A stretch of DNA of 64,000 nt, taken from positions 1-64,000 of the forward strand of contig DATCFY010000058.1 in the NCBI GenBank assembly GCA_036509255.1, written 5' to 3'. Shown in pieces: positions 1 to 8,689 of this stretch. Source of the stretch: RYN-230 sp036509255 (GTDB lineage Bacteria > Actinomycetota > Actinomycetes > Streptosporangiales > Streptosporangiaceae). How positions within the stretch are numbered: position 1 is the stretch's first letter; every line of letters begins with the position of its first letter. The notes below the pieces were generated by a model that saw nothing but the letters and a program-made list of their open reading frames with translations, made no database searches and was not told the origin of the DNA. The translations under genes and the position numbers were made by a program.

Positions 1-687
1 GAGGATCATCATGACCCAGATCGTGGTCGCGACGTTCGCGTGGCCGATCGAGGCCGCGAAGGCCTGGATCATCGTGGCGAACGGGCCGTACACGGACGGC
101 TGCGCCTTCCACATGGTCCCGACGACCTCGGTGTAGGGCGAGTGGCCGCCGAGGAACGCGAGCGGGTTGGTGGTGTACGGGTTGCCGCCGAGCGCCGTGA
201 TCCGGCCGTAGGCCGCGTACGACGCGGTGTCTGAGGACCCCACCGGGGTGAGGCTGACCATGAGCGCGACGATGCCCGTGCTGACCAGCAGCAGGATCCG
301 CGGGTTGGGGCGCCAGCCCTGGCTGTGCGCCCACATCATGCCGGCCAGTCCCAGGCAGGCCAGGATGTCGCTGCAGTACAGCATCAGGCTGGCCAGCACG
401 TGCTGCTGGCTCAGCGACGGCAGGATGCGGGACAGGGGCAGCAGGACGGGCAGCGTCTCGGCGTTCGGGGCGGTGGCCCCCAGCAGCATGCCGAGCAGCA
501 GGCCCGCGGCCGACAGGGAGACGGCGACCTTGGGATTGGCCAGCCTGCTCCAGGCGAGCTTGCGGATGAGCGTGCTCATCAGCCGCTCGACAGGCCCGTT
601 GCGGACTTCCAGAGAATCAGGCGCCGGCCGCTCGGCTGGCCGGGTCACCCCCGGCGTGCCAGCAGAGTGAGTGGACACCTGAGTCAC
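1..687 (-). CDS. GT-C polyprenol-phosphate-mannose mannosyltransferase-like membrane protein (MptB/GT87-like), 3' end outside window
   Basis: An open frame runs on the minus strand to the window edge, so the C-terminus is missing; about 229 residues are visible. After a roughly 50-residue cytoplasmic N-terminus come hydrophobic segments (e.g. VAVSLSAAGLLLGMLLG, then ILLLVSTGIVALMVSL). A luminal-loop motif follows, SSDTASYAAYGR with GGNPYTTNP, and then SVYGPFATMIQ. This SSD..SYAAYGR..GGNPYTTNP..YGP signature is what I know from actinobacterial GT-C mannosyltransferases of the MptB/GT87 type, which move mannose from polyprenyl-phosphate-mannose to a cell-envelope acceptor. The start is taken as GTG at 687, with GGAGG about 11 nt upstream. 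An in-frame ATG at 705 and a GTG at 678 are alternatives. The acceptor cannot be deduced. Confidence 0.6.
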   Translation of the reverse strand, partial: MTQVSTHSAGTPGVTRPAERPAPDSLEVRNGPVERLMSTLIRKLAWSRLANPKVAVSLSAAGLLLGMLLGATAPNAETLPVLLPLSRILPSLSQQHVLASLMLYCSDILACLGLAGMMWAHSQGWRPNPRILLLVSTGIVALMVSLTPVGSSDTASYAAYGRITALGGNPYTTNPLAFLGGHSPYTEVVGTMWKAQPSVYGPFATMIQAFAASIGHANVATTIWVMMIL

Positions 688-1329
688 TCTGCGCCACACC
701 TCCATGGGCGATCGTGTGCGGCCGCGGTGCTGCCGGATCCCGCGGTGCTGGGCCATCCCGCGGTCCTGGACGGCATCGCGAGCGCAGGCGTCATTGCGCT
801 GCCGCCGCTGCCGGGCCCCCGCGTGCCCTCGGTACCGCTTGGCTGGCCCCGCATAGCTGAACCCTGTCTACATGCCTACCCTGAGCGTAGGGTGAGTGCC
901 GAATGCACCACGCCACATTTACTGAATCCTTCCGGCGAATTCATGCACTTGTGGCAGCTGCGGAACTTCCCGTAACAGAACAGATTACTCGTACGGGAGT
1001 TCCCGGCTTGCGGCGACTTGCCCGCACATGCTCCTGATGCCCAGAAAGCTCCCGGCATGCGGGCAGCCGCGGCGGCCGGCCAGCGGGCCCGGCGCGCCAC
1101 CCGGTACCTGGGAGCAGGGCGCAGGCCGACGCGGGTTAGTGCGCTGTGGCCCCATCGCCGGGCCTGATGCGGGCCAGCGCCGCCTCGGCCCCCGCGGCGA
1201 GGGTGCTGACCAGATCGGCTGCGGGCGGCAGGCCGTTGATAAGGTCGATCCCCCACGGCCGGACCGGATGACCGGCGGGTGCTGGTTCTCGTTGCGGAAA
1301 AAGAGAAGCCGGGCCGGGCCGCAGGGACG
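688..1329. other. intergenic region with an imperfect hairpin and a possible decayed coding end
   Basis: No convincing gene is present. Positions 962-974 and 992-1003 form an inverted repeat with one bulged base (GGAACTTCCCGTA against TACGGGAGTTCC) around a 17-nt A/T-rich loop, between the mannosyltransferase promoter side and the monooxygenase 3' end. On the minus strand about 1150-1250 a short open stretch (DLINGLPPAADLVSTLAAG, stop near 1135) has protein-like composition and may be the decayed C-terminus of an oxidoreductase, but it is too short to assign. Confidence 0.4.
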
Positions 1330-2706
1330 CTACGAGCGGGCGGCAGACAACTCGCCGGGGCTGGCTTCTTCTTCCTCCTGGCGGGCACGCGTGTAGCGGT
1401 TCTCCGGGACCGGGAGGCCCAGGTTGCCGCGCAGCGTGCCGGAGTCGTACTCGGCGCGGACCAGGCCGCGCTCGCGCAGGATCGGCACCACCTCGCCGGT
1501 GAACCGGCGGAACTGGGACGGGTGGCCGATGTGGATGTTGTAGCCGTCCAGCGCGCGGCCCTCGAACCAGCGCTGCATCTCGTCCGCCACGGTCTCCGGT
1601 GAGCCCGCGAACGGGGTCGGCTTCGGCCCCGAGATCGCCTGGACGGTCTCCCGCAGCGTGTAGCCATTGTCCCGGGCCAGCCTCACGATCTTCTCCGCCT
1701 GGGTCCGGAAGCCCCGCTCGGCCACGTGCAGCACGTCCGGGAACGGGGCGTCCAGGTCGTACTGCCGGAAGTCGTGCCAGGCGAACGGGCGGCCCAGCTC
1801 GCCGAGCGCCTTATCGAAGTCCTGGTCGGCGAGCTGCAGGTCGTGCTCGATCTCGCGGGCTTCCTTGTCGGTGTCGCCGACGAACACCCGGACGCCGGGC
1901 ATCACGATGACATGGTCCGGGTCACGGCCCTTGGCGGCGGCGCGCGCCTTGATGTCGGTGTAGAACGCCTGGCCCTGCTCGATCGACGCCGCGTGGGTGA
2001 AGATGCCCTCGCCGATCGAGGCCCCCAGGTCGCGGCCCTGCTCGGAGTCGCCGGCCTGGAAGATGACCGGCTGCCCCTGCGGCGAGCGGGAGATGTTGAG
2101 CGGGCCGACGACCTGGAAGTGATCCCCCTTGTGGTTCAGTGCGTGCTGCCGGGACGGGTCCAGGAACCGCCGGGCCTCGCGGTCCCGCGGGAACGCGTCC
2201 GCCTCGTAGGAGTCCCACAGGCCCTGGGCGACCCGGACGAACTCCAGCCCGCGGGCGTACCGGGTGTCGTAGTCGTAGTGCTCGTCCCGGCTGAAGTTGC
2301 CCGCCGCGCCCGCGTCGCCGCTGGTCACCACGTTCCATCCGGACCGGCCGCCGCTGATCAGGTCCAGCGAGGCGAGGCGCCGGGCCACGTTGAACGGGTC
2401 GTTGTAGGACGTGGTCATGGTGGCGACCAGGCCGATGTGCCGGGTCACCACGGCCAGCGCGGCCAGCAGCGTCATCGGCTCGAGCCGGTTGAGGTAGTGC
2501 GGCGGGGAGTCGGGGGTGATGAACTGGCTGTCCACGATGAAGACCAGGTCGAACTTGGCTGCCTCGGCCAGCTGGACCTGCTCGATGTACCAGCCGATAT
2601 TGACGCTGGCGTCGCCGGGGATCTCGGGGTCCAGCCACTGGAAGTGCTGGCCCGGGCCTCCCACGCCCATGGTCACCGCGCCGAGCTTGATCTGCCGGTT
2701 GCTCAT
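1330..2706 (-). CDS. NtaA/SnaA/DszA-family FMN-dependent monooxygenase
   Basis: A 458-residue luciferase-fold (LLM) protein of the nitrilotriacetate/dibenzothiophene-sulfone/pristinamycin monooxygenase family. These enzymes use FMNH2 from a partner reductase and O2 to cleave C-N or C-S bonds. Diagnostic stretches are the N-terminal GPGQHFQWLDPEI, NLISGGRSGWNVVTS-like SLDLISGGRSGWNVVTS, then RYARGLEFVRVAQGLWDSY and SRSPQGQPVIFQAGDS; the length is typical. The start ATG at 2706 overlaps the TGA of the upstream ATPase gene (ATGA) and has AAGGACA upstream, so it is the last gene of the importer operon. That context suggests it attacks the imported compound. No flavin reductase gene lies nearby. 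The substrate is unknown; organosulfur is inferred from the neighbours. Confidence 0.88.
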   Translation of the reverse strand: MSNRQIKLGAVTMGVGGPGQHFQWLDPEIPGDASVNIGWYIEQVQLAEAAKFDLVFIVDSQFITPDSPPHYLNRLEPMTLLAALAVVTRHIGLVATMTTSYNDPFNVARRLASLDLISGGRSGWNVVTSGDAGAAGNFSRDEHYDYDTRYARGLEFVRVAQGLWDSYEADAFPRDREARRFLDPSRQHALNHKGDHFQVVGPLNISRSPQGQPVIFQAGDSEQGRDLGASIGEGIFTHAASIEQGQAFYTDIKARAAAKGRDPDHVIVMPGVRVFVGDTDKEAREIEHDLQLADQDFDKALGELGRPFAWHDFRQYDLDAPFPDVLHVAERGFRTQAEKIVRLARDNGYTLRETVQAISGPKPTPFAGSPETVADEMQRWFEGRALDGYNIHIGHPSQFRRFTGEVVPILRERGLVRAEYDSGTLRGNLGLPVPENRYTRARQEEEEASPGELSAARS

Positions 2707-3815
2707 GCGAGCTGTCCTTCCGTCGTTCGGCCCCTGCTCCGGTCCCCGTTGCGGTCGCTGGTGCGCGCCGCCGCGCGCTCGCGGGCCAGGGTCATCCATT
2801 CGTCGTGGCGGTGGCAGGCCACGCTGCGGCGCTCACCGGCCGGCACGAGCGGGGGCTGGGTCGCGCAGGGCGCGGCGGCGAACGCGCAGCGCGGGGCGAA
2901 CACGCAGGCGTCCGGACCGCCGAGGCCGGCCAGCAGGTCCTCCGGCAGCGCGACCGCCTCGGCCACGGTGCGGGTGAGCTGCTGCGGGGAGAGTTCCCGG
3001 TCGTGCCGGACACTCGGCGCGGAGGCCATCAGCAGCGCCGTGTAGGGGTGCCGGGGGGCGGCGAACACCTGGTCCACCGGCCCGTCCTCGACGATCCGCC
3101 CGCGGTAGAGCACCACGATGCGGTCGGCGATGCCTGCCAGCGAGCTGAGGTCATGAGAGATGATCACGATGGACAGCCCGAGAGAGGTGCGGAGCTGGTC
3201 CAGCAGGCGCAGGATGTAGTTGCGGTTGCTGGCGTCCAGGGCGCTCACCGGCTCGTCGCAGATGAGCAGCCGCGGCTCGGTGGCCAGGGCCCGGGCGATC
3301 GCCACGCGCTGGCGCTGCCCGCCGGAGATCTGGGCCGGGGTGCGCGGCAGCAGGGAGTCGTCCAGGCCGACCTGGCCCAGGGCCGCGACCACCCGGCGGC
3401 GGATCTCGCTCCCGTCGGTCTCGCCCTGCAGCCTGACCCCCTCCCCGACGATGCCGGCCACGGTCATGTCGGGGTCGAGGGAGCGCAGCGGGTCCTGGAA
3501 GACGAGCTGCAGGTGCCCGCGGCGGCGTTCGGCCCGCCGGGCGCCGCGGCGCAGGGCCGAGATCGTGGTGCCCTCGAAGACGACCCGGCCGCCTGCCGGG
3601 CTGACCAGGCCGGCCACGGTCCGGGCCAGGGTGGTCTTGCCCGACCCGGTCTCGCCGACCAGGCCGACGATCTCGCCAGGCCCGATGGCGAGGTCGACCC
3701 CACTGAGGACCTGCGTGGCCCGCCAGCCGCGGCCCAGGATCACGTCGAGCGACTCGACGGCGAGCAGCGGCGCGTCCTGCGGGGATATATGGGGGGCGGG
3801 CGCGGGGGCGGTCAC
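2703..3815 (-). CDS. ABC importer ATP-binding protein, OppF/DppF type
   Basis: A 370-residue ATPase energising import of the ligand caught by the downstream-encoded binding protein. Walker A GETGSGKT is at about residues 54-61, Q-loop at VFQDP, signature SGGQRQRV at about 164-171, Walker B LLICDEP at about 183-189 and the H-loop in IISHDLS. The C-terminal oligopeptide-family extension carries four cysteines (ACVFAPRC, APCATQ, VACHRH). Such Cys clusters are known in Opp/Dpp ATPases as an Fe-S or metal-binding tail. It overlaps both neighbours by 4 nt (ATGA), showing translational coupling with the preceding ATPase gene and the following monooxygenase. Confidence 0.92.
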   Translation of the reverse strand: MTAPAPAPHISPQDAPLLAVESLDVILGRGWRATQVLSGVDLAIGPGEIVGLVGETGSGKTTLARTVAGLVSPAGGRVVFEGTTISALRRGARRAERRRGHLQLVFQDPLRSLDPDMTVAGIVGEGVRLQGETDGSEIRRRVVAALGQVGLDDSLLPRTPAQISGGQRQRVAIARALATEPRLLICDEPVSALDASNRNYILRLLDQLRTSLGLSIVIISHDLSSLAGIADRIVVLYRGRIVEDGPVDQVFAAPRHPYTALLMASAPSVRHDRELSPQQLTRTVAEAVALPEDLLAGLGGPDACVFAPRCAFAAAPCATQPPLVPAGERRSVACHRHDEWMTLARERAAARTSDRNGDRSRGRTTEGQLA

Positions 3816-4909
3816 CGGGCCGCCAGCTCGCCGGCCGCCCAGGCCTCCTGGGCCCGGACGCAGCGCACCTCGTGCTGGGCGTCCACCGTGACCGGCGCGA
3901 TGGGGCCGCTGCGGCAGGCGTCGGCCGCGGCCGGGCAGCGCGCCGCGAACCGGCAGCCGGTGATGTCCTCGCCCACCTGCGGCGGCTGGCCCGAGATCAC
4001 CTCGAGCTCCCGGCGGCGGAAGTCGCCCACCGAGGCCACCCGGAGCAGCGCCTGCGTGTACGGGTGACGGGGGCGTTCGATGATCTCCGCGGCGGGGCCC
4101 GACTCGACCACCTCGCCGGCGTAGAACACCACCACCCGGTCACACAGCTCGGCTACCACGGCCAGGTCGTGTGACACGAACAGGACGGCCAGGCCGCGTT
4201 CCGCGCGCAGGCGGCGCAGCAGCTCGATGACCTCGGCCTGGATGGTGACGTCCAGCGCGGTGGTCGCCTCGTCCGCGACCAGCAGCTCGGGGTCGCAGGA
4301 GATCGCGATGGCGATCATCACCCGCTGCAGCATGCCGCCGGACAGCTCGGCCGGGATCTGGTGGAACACGTGCTCCGGCTGGTGCAGCCCGACCGCGGTG
4401 AACAGCTCGACCGAGCGCTGCCGCGCGGCCCGGCGGGACAGGCCCAGCTTTACCCGCAGCACCTCGGCCAGCTGGTGGCCCACGGTGATCGACGGGTTCA
4501 GGTAGGAGGCCGGGTCCTGGAACACCGCGCCCATGTGACTGCCGTGCACGTCCTCCCAGCCGCGCCGGGACAAGGTGGTCAGGTCGCGCCCGGCGAACGT
4601 GATCGAGCCGCGGTCGATGATGCAGCCGTCGGGCAGCACGCCGAGCGCGGCCCGGCAGGTCAGCGTCTTGCCGCTGCCCGACTCCCCCACCAGGCCGACG
4701 ATCTCCCCGGGCCGGATGCCCAGCGAGATGCCGCGGACCGCGGTGGCCGCCCCGTGGTGCACGCTGATGTGCAGGTCGTCCAGGCGCAGCAGGTCGGTGG
4801 TGGATGCGGCGCTGGGTGCGGTGGCCGGGCGGCCCGCCGTGGCCGGGCGGTCTGCCGTGGCCGGGTGGGGGGCGGCGAGGTCAGGCGACTTGAGATTGTC
4901 GATCGTCAT
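3812..4909 (-). CDS. ABC importer ATP-binding protein, OppD/DppD type
   Basis: A 365-residue ATPase, partner of the OppF-like subunit. Walker A GESGSGKT is at about residues 75-82, signature LSGGMLQRV, Walker B LLVADEATTALD, and SHDL H-loop. The C-terminal tail has the usual oligopeptide-family cysteines (CRFAARC, ADAC, VRC). The N-terminal 35 residues are an Ala/Pro/Thr-rich extension containing three near-repeats of ATADRPATAGRPAT type. The start ATG at 4909 follows GGAG (in CTGGAGCC) and lies 29 nt inside the end of the permease gene. Longer frames upstream have no ribosome site. Confidence 0.9.
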   Translation of the reverse strand: MTIDNLKSPDLAAPHPATADRPATAGRPATAPSAASTTDLLRLDDLHISVHHGAATAVRGISLGIRPGEIVGLVGESGSGKTLTCRAALGVLPDGCIIDRGSITFAGRDLTTLSRRGWEDVHGSHMGAVFQDPASYLNPSITVGHQLAEVLRVKLGLSRRAARQRSVELFTAVGLHQPEHVFHQIPAELSGGMLQRVMIAIAISCDPELLVADEATTALDVTIQAEVIELLRRLRAERGLAVLFVSHDLAVVAELCDRVVVFYAGEVVESGPAAEIIERPRHPYTQALLRVASVGDFRRRELEVISGQPPQVGEDITGCRFAARCPAAADACRSGPIAPVTVDAQHEVRCVRAQEAWAAGELAAR

Positions 4910-5792
4910 CGGCAGGCTCCAGAGTCGAGTGGGTTCGGATGATCGGACCCGGCTGGGCGGCCAGCGTTCCCGCGCCGCGGCGGTCACGGAAGGCATCGGC
5001 CAGGGCGTTCAGCGCACCGACCGTGACGGCGATGAGCGCCCCGGGGATGAACGGCGCCCACGGCGCCTGGGCCAGGTAGTCGAGGTCGGAGGAGAGCACG
5101 CCGCCCCAGGTGGGCGCGGGCGGCTGGACGCCGATGCCGAGGAAGGTCAGGAACGACACGGCCAGCAGCGCCGCCGCCGTCATCGACGCCGTGGTCACCG
5201 CGATCGTGGGCAGCACCTTGCGCAGCACATGCACCCGGACCACGTGCAGCTTCGAGGCGCCCATCAGCTCGGCGGCCTCCACGTACTGGGCGCGGGCGTG
5301 CTCCAGCGTGGCGGCCCGGGTGATCCGGAAGAAGAACGGGGCGAGCAGGATCCCGACCGGGACCATGGCCTGGACCAGGCCGTTGCCGAGTGCAGCGGTC
5401 ACCGCGACTGCGAAGAAGATGTACGGCAGGGTCATCAGCGCGTCGGTGACCCGGTTCGCGGCGAAGTCGAACCACCGGCCCAGGAACACGGTCGCGATGC
5501 CCGGGCCGGTGCCCAGCACCAGCCCGATCCCGACCGCCTCCAGCGCGGTGAGCACCGACAGCCGGGTCCCGGCCATCAGCCGGCTCAGCACGTCCCGGCC
5601 CAGGTAGTCGGTGCCGAGCAGGTGGTGCGCGCCGGGCCCCTGGAACAGCGCGTTGGCGTTGATCGTCAGCGGGTTCTGCGGCGCCAGCGTGGACCCGAAC
5701 GCGGTCAGCACGGCGATGCCGAGCAGCACGACGATCGCGATCCGCGCGGACGGCAGCCGCAGGACCGACTGCGGCCCAATCAGCCGTTTCAT
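4881..5792 (-). CDS. ABC importer permease, DppC/OppC type
   Basis: A 303-residue inner-membrane permease with about six membrane segments. It opens with a short cytoplasmic head and a first helix (IAIVVLLGIAVLTAFGS) and has the OppC_N-type motif PGAHHLLGTDYLGRDVLSR. The EAA loop, which contacts the ATPase, is at YVEAAELMGASKLHVVRVHVLR. The start ATG at 5792 overlaps the TGA of the preceding permease gene by 4 nt. The C-terminus (TLAAQPGPIIRTHSTLEPAD) overlaps the start of the ATPase gene. Confidence 0.92.
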   Translation of the reverse strand: MKRLIGPQSVLRLPSARIAIVVLLGIAVLTAFGSTLAPQNPLTINANALFQGPGAHHLLGTDYLGRDVLSRLMAGTRLSVLTALEAVGIGLVLGTGPGIATVFLGRWFDFAANRVTDALMTLPYIFFAVAVTAALGNGLVQAMVPVGILLAPFFFRITRAATLEHARAQYVEAAELMGASKLHVVRVHVLRKVLPTIAVTTASMTAAALLAVSFLTFLGIGVQPPAPTWGGVLSSDLDYLAQAPWAPFIPGALIAVTVGALNALADAFRDRRGAGTLAAQPGPIIRTHSTLEPADDDRQSQVA

Positions 5793-6868
5793 GTGCCGAT
5801 CCCGTCGTCCGAGCGGTACAGCCAGTTGAGCGTGGTGTTCACGATCAGGTTGACCACGATCACGAAGCAGCTGACCACCAGCAGCAGGCCCTGGACCACC
5901 GGGATGTCCCGGGTCTGCGCGCTCTGCAGCAGCAGCTGGCCCAGCCCGGGCAGGGAGAACACCGCCTCGGCGGCCACCGCCCCGGCGAGCATGAGCGGGA
6001 AGTCGTTGCCCAGGATGGTGAGGGCCGGGCCCGCCGCGTTGCGCAGCGCGTGCCGGACCAGGATGCGGCGGTAGGGCAGGCCGCGCACCCGGGCCCCGAC
6101 GATGTAGTTCTGCTCGAGCACCTCGACCAGGGAGGTCCGCAGCTGCCGGGCGATGTCCGCGGATACCGCCAGGCTGAGCGCCAGGCTGGGCAGGATGATG
6201 TGCGCCAGCCACTGCGCGATGCTGGTGCTCGGCCCGACGTAGCCGTTGGCGGGCAGCAGGTGCGCCGTGACCGCGAACAGCACCACGAGGATGATGCCGA
6301 CCACGAACGCCGGGAGGGTCGACGCCGCCGAGCACACCACGGTGACCCCGCGGTCGAACCAGCCGCCGCGGCGGATGGCCGCGATCGTCCCGGCGCTGCC
6401 GCCGATGACGGCGGCCAGGATCACGGCCAGCACCGCGATCGACAAGTCGACCGGGAGCCGCTGCGCGATGCTCTGCGCCACCGGGATCTGGGTGAAGTAG
6501 GACCGGCCGAGGTTGCCGTGGACGGCCTGGGTCAGCCAGTTCCAGTACTGCACGATGAGCGGGTGGTTCAGGCCCAGGGTGCGGTTCAGCCGGGCGACCG
6601 CGGCCGGGGTGGCCGCGTCCTGGCCGAGGATCGTGGCCGCCGGGTCGCTGTTGGACAGCGCGCCCAGGCTGTAGGTGATGAACGAGCTGATGAGCACGAT
6701 CGGCACCAGCACGGCGAGGCCGCCGCCGAGCCGGGCCGCGACGATCCGGCTGCGGCGCCGCCGGGGCGGGGTTCCCGGGCGGCCGGCCCGGCCGGGCGCG
6801 ATCCGCCCGGCCGGGGTCCGGCGGGGCGGGGTGGCCCCGGCGGACGGCGGGATGCTGACGACACTCAT
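5789..6868 (-). CDS. ABC importer permease, DppB/OppB type
   Basis: A 359-residue permease forming the channel with the DppC-like subunit. It has an unusually long Arg/Pro/Gly-rich cytoplasmic N-terminus of about 45 residues, then six predicted helices. Family motifs seen are TLGLNHPLIVQYWNWLTQAVHGNLGRSY (family signature around residues 95-125) and the EAA loop YIVGARVRGLPYRRILVRHALRNA. The C-terminal PGLGQLLLQSAQTRDIPVVQG is typical of DppB. It begins 4 nt after the stop of the binding-protein gene and overlaps the next permease by 4 nt. Confidence 0.92.
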   Translation of the reverse strand: MSVVSIPPSAGATPPRRTPAGRIAPGRAGRPGTPPRRRRSRIVAARLGGGLAVLVPIVLISSFITYSLGALSNSDPAATILGQDAATPAAVARLNRTLGLNHPLIVQYWNWLTQAVHGNLGRSYFTQIPVAQSIAQRLPVDLSIAVLAVILAAVIGGSAGTIAAIRRGGWFDRGVTVVCSAASTLPAFVVGIILVVLFAVTAHLLPANGYVGPSTSIAQWLAHIILPSLALSLAVSADIARQLRTSLVEVLEQNYIVGARVRGLPYRRILVRHALRNAAGPALTILGNDFPLMLAGAVAAEAVFSLPGLGQLLLQSAQTRDIPVVQGLLLVVSCFVIVVNLIVNTTLNWLYRSDDGIGT

Positions 6869-6872
6869 CGGC

Positions 6873-8546
6873 TCAGCCCGCCACCCGGACGCCTTCCCAG
6901 CGCTGCTGGACCAGGTCGTACGGGATGCCGGTCACCTTCGGGCTGTAGGCGAAGATGCGCGGGTTGGTGTAGAGCCAGATGTGGATGGGGTCGTTCGTCA
7001 CCGCGGTGCTGACCGCCTTCTGCAGGGTGCTCGGGTAGCTGCCCGAGCCGAGCGGCACGGTGAGGGCCTGGTTGAGCGCCTGCGTGACGGTGGTCGACGT
7101 GGTCGAGGTCTTGCCGTTCACGTTCATCAGGCCCTGCTGGCTGTACAGCACGTCCAGCATCTCGACCGGGGAGTTGCGGCCCGCGGTGCCGTCGATGGCC
7201 AGCGGGATCGTCTTGTCCAGGTAGAGGTACTGGGTCTCGGTGGCCGCCGGGATGTCCTTGATGGTGACCGAGATGCCGACCTGCTTGAGCTGGCTCTGCA
7301 GCTGCTCGGCCAGCGAGTCACTCGTGCTGACCGTGCTCAGCGTGATCTTCACGCCGTTCGGGTAGCCGGCCTGGGCCAGCAACTGCTTCGCCTTGGCCGG
7401 GTTGTAGGGGTAGAGGCTGGCCAGCGCCGGGTTGTAACCCACGAAGCCCTTGGGGAACGGCTGGTAGGAGACCGCGCCGTAGCCGGAGGCCTGGACCTGG
7501 AGGATGGCCTGGCGGTTGATGGCGTAGTTGATGGCCTTGACCACGTCCGGCTTGTTGAACGGGGCGGTCGTGGTCTGGATGTCCAGCTCGTTGACCACCT
7601 CGGACGGGATCACGGCGATCTTGAACCCGGCGGCCTTGGCCGACGCGACCTGGTTACCGGCGATGTAGGCCACGTTGACCTGGCCGGATTGCAGCGCGGC
7701 CAGGATCTGCTCCGGCTGGGTGATGGACTGCACCGTGAAGTTGGCCAGGTGGATCTGGCTGGCGTCCCAGTAGCCGGGGTTGCGGACCAGGTCCGCGTGG
7801 GAGTCCGGGACGTAGCTGGTCAGCTTGAACGGCCCCGCGCCGACCGGGTGGGTGGGCAGGCTGCCCGGGTTCTTGGTGAAGGCCGCCGGGCTCACCATCA
7901 TCCCGTCCTTGCCGGCCAGCAGGTCAGGTATCTGGTAGTCGACCCCGGCCAGGTCGAGCGTGAAGCTCGTCGGGCTGTTCACCACGACCTTGGAGATGAC
8001 CGCGAGCTCCGAGGCGATGTTGGAGTTCGACTGCTTCTGGCCCCGCTCGATGTTCTCCTTGACCGCCTGCGCGTTGAGCGGCGTGCCGTCGGTGAACTTG
8101 AGGCCCGGGCGCAGCGTGAACGTGACGCTCTTGCCGTTCGCGGCGTACTTCCAGGACGTGGCGAGACCGGGCTCGACGGTGCCGTGCGGGTCGAGCATGG
8201 TGAGCGAGGCGTAGACGAGGCCGAGCGCATGCACGTCCCACCCGGCGCTCGAGGTGACCGGATCCCAGGAGGTGGGAAGTTCCCACTCCCAGTTGACGGT
8301 GCCGGTCGCCCCGGCCGTGGCGGACGAGGCGGAGCCTGCCGTCGAGCCGGCACTGCTGCCGCAGGCGGCCGCGGCCAGCGAGAGAGCGAGGACGGCGGCG
8401 CCCGCGAGGGCACTGCGGCGGACCGTGGCGTGCCTGGGGGCACTGCGGCGGACCGAAGTGCCTGCGAGGGGAGCCGCGGTGTCTGCGAAGGGAGCCGCAG
8501 TGTCCCGGAGGGCACTGCGGCGGACCGCGCGCCGGGGGAATGGCAT
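6873..8546 (-). CDS. ABC transporter substrate-binding lipoprotein, family 5 (peptide/nickel/organic solute)
   Basis: A 557-residue extracellular binding lipoprotein, first gene of the importer operon. The mature domain shows family-5 landmarks: LRPGLKFTDGTPLNAQAVKENIE, GAGPFKLTSYVPD, NPGYWD, FNKPDVVKAINYAINRQAI, and KAKQLLAQAGYPNG. The lipobox is LAAAAC (Cys around residue 63), after an exceptionally long n-region containing three VRRSA-type repeats. The start ATG at 8546 has AGGAG 6 nt upstream; this was preferred over a longer frame reaching 8585. The fold does not fix the ligand. With a monooxygenase in the same operon and a rhodanese and TauD opposite, a sulfur-containing organic solute is inferred. 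Confidence 0.88.
   Translation of the reverse strand: MPFPRRAVRRSALRDTAAPFADTAAPLAGTSVRRSAPRHATVRRSALAGAAVLALSLAAAACGSSAGSTAGSASSATAGATGTVNWEWELPTSWDPVTSSAGWDVHALGLVYASLTMLDPHGTVEPGLATSWKYAANGKSVTFTLRPGLKFTDGTPLNAQAVKENIERGQKQSNSNIASELAVISKVVVNSPTSFTLDLAGVDYQIPDLLAGKDGMMVSPAAFTKNPGSLPTHPVGAGPFKLTSYVPDSHADLVRNPGYWDASQIHLANFTVQSITQPEQILAALQSGQVNVAYIAGNQVASAKAAGFKIAVIPSEVVNELDIQTTTAPFNKPDVVKAINYAINRQAILQVQASGYGAVSYQPFPKGFVGYNPALASLYPYNPAKAKQLLAQAGYPNGVKITLSTVSTSDSLAEQLQSQLKQVGISVTIKDIPAATETQYLYLDKTIPLAIDGTAGRNSPVEMLDVLYSQQGLMNVNGKTSTTSTTVTQALNQALTVPLGSGSYPSTLQKAVSTAVTNDPIHIWLYTNPRIFAYSPKVTGIPYDLVQQRWEGVRVAG
8409..8527 (+). repeat. three copies of a 17-bp direct repeat inside the SBP signal-peptide coding region
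   Basis: The 17-mer GGCACTGCGGCGGACCG occurs at 8409-8425, 8439-8455 and 8511-8527, with related GGAGCCGC(G/A)GTGTC units between. On the coding (minus) strand each copy encodes an in-frame V/A-R-R-S-A unit, lengthening the positively charged n-region of the lipoprotein signal. Confidence 0.8.
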
Positions 8547-8616
8547 CGAGTACTCCTGTGGGGGGGTGACGGGGGGCCCAGCCACGCCCTCGTGGCTCGG
8601 TGCATCCAGCGGCGTA

Positions 8617-8656
8617 ACTGTAAATCAGATAAAATCGATTGGTCAAGTAGGATATT
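8617..8656. promoter_or_regulatory. divergent promoter/operator region of the importer and rhodanese genes
   Basis: For the minus-strand operon, TTGACC (plus strand 8641-8646) and TACAGT (plus strand 8617-8622) are 18 nt apart, a good primary-sigma promoter. The A/T-rich segment also holds AATCGAT, 7 nt, GTAGG (8633-8650), followed by ATATT. The same arrangement recurs upstream of the TauD-like gene (12153-12170). A regulator covering this box would occlude the -35 element. Confidence 0.5.
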
Positions 8657-8689
8657 CACGGAAACACCCGCCAGGTAGGGGTATCGCGC

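Noticed and set aside
1135..1265. Possible C-terminal remnant of an oxidoreductase on the minus strand
   Set aside because: Only about 40 residues (DLINGLPPAADLVSTLAAG...) with helical character; too short to name a family, so noted only in the intergenic entry.
876..1667. Minus-strand frame downstream of and overlapping the NtaA-like gene
   Set aside because: Low-complexity R/S/P/A composition; the overlapping monooxygenase frame is clearly the coding one.
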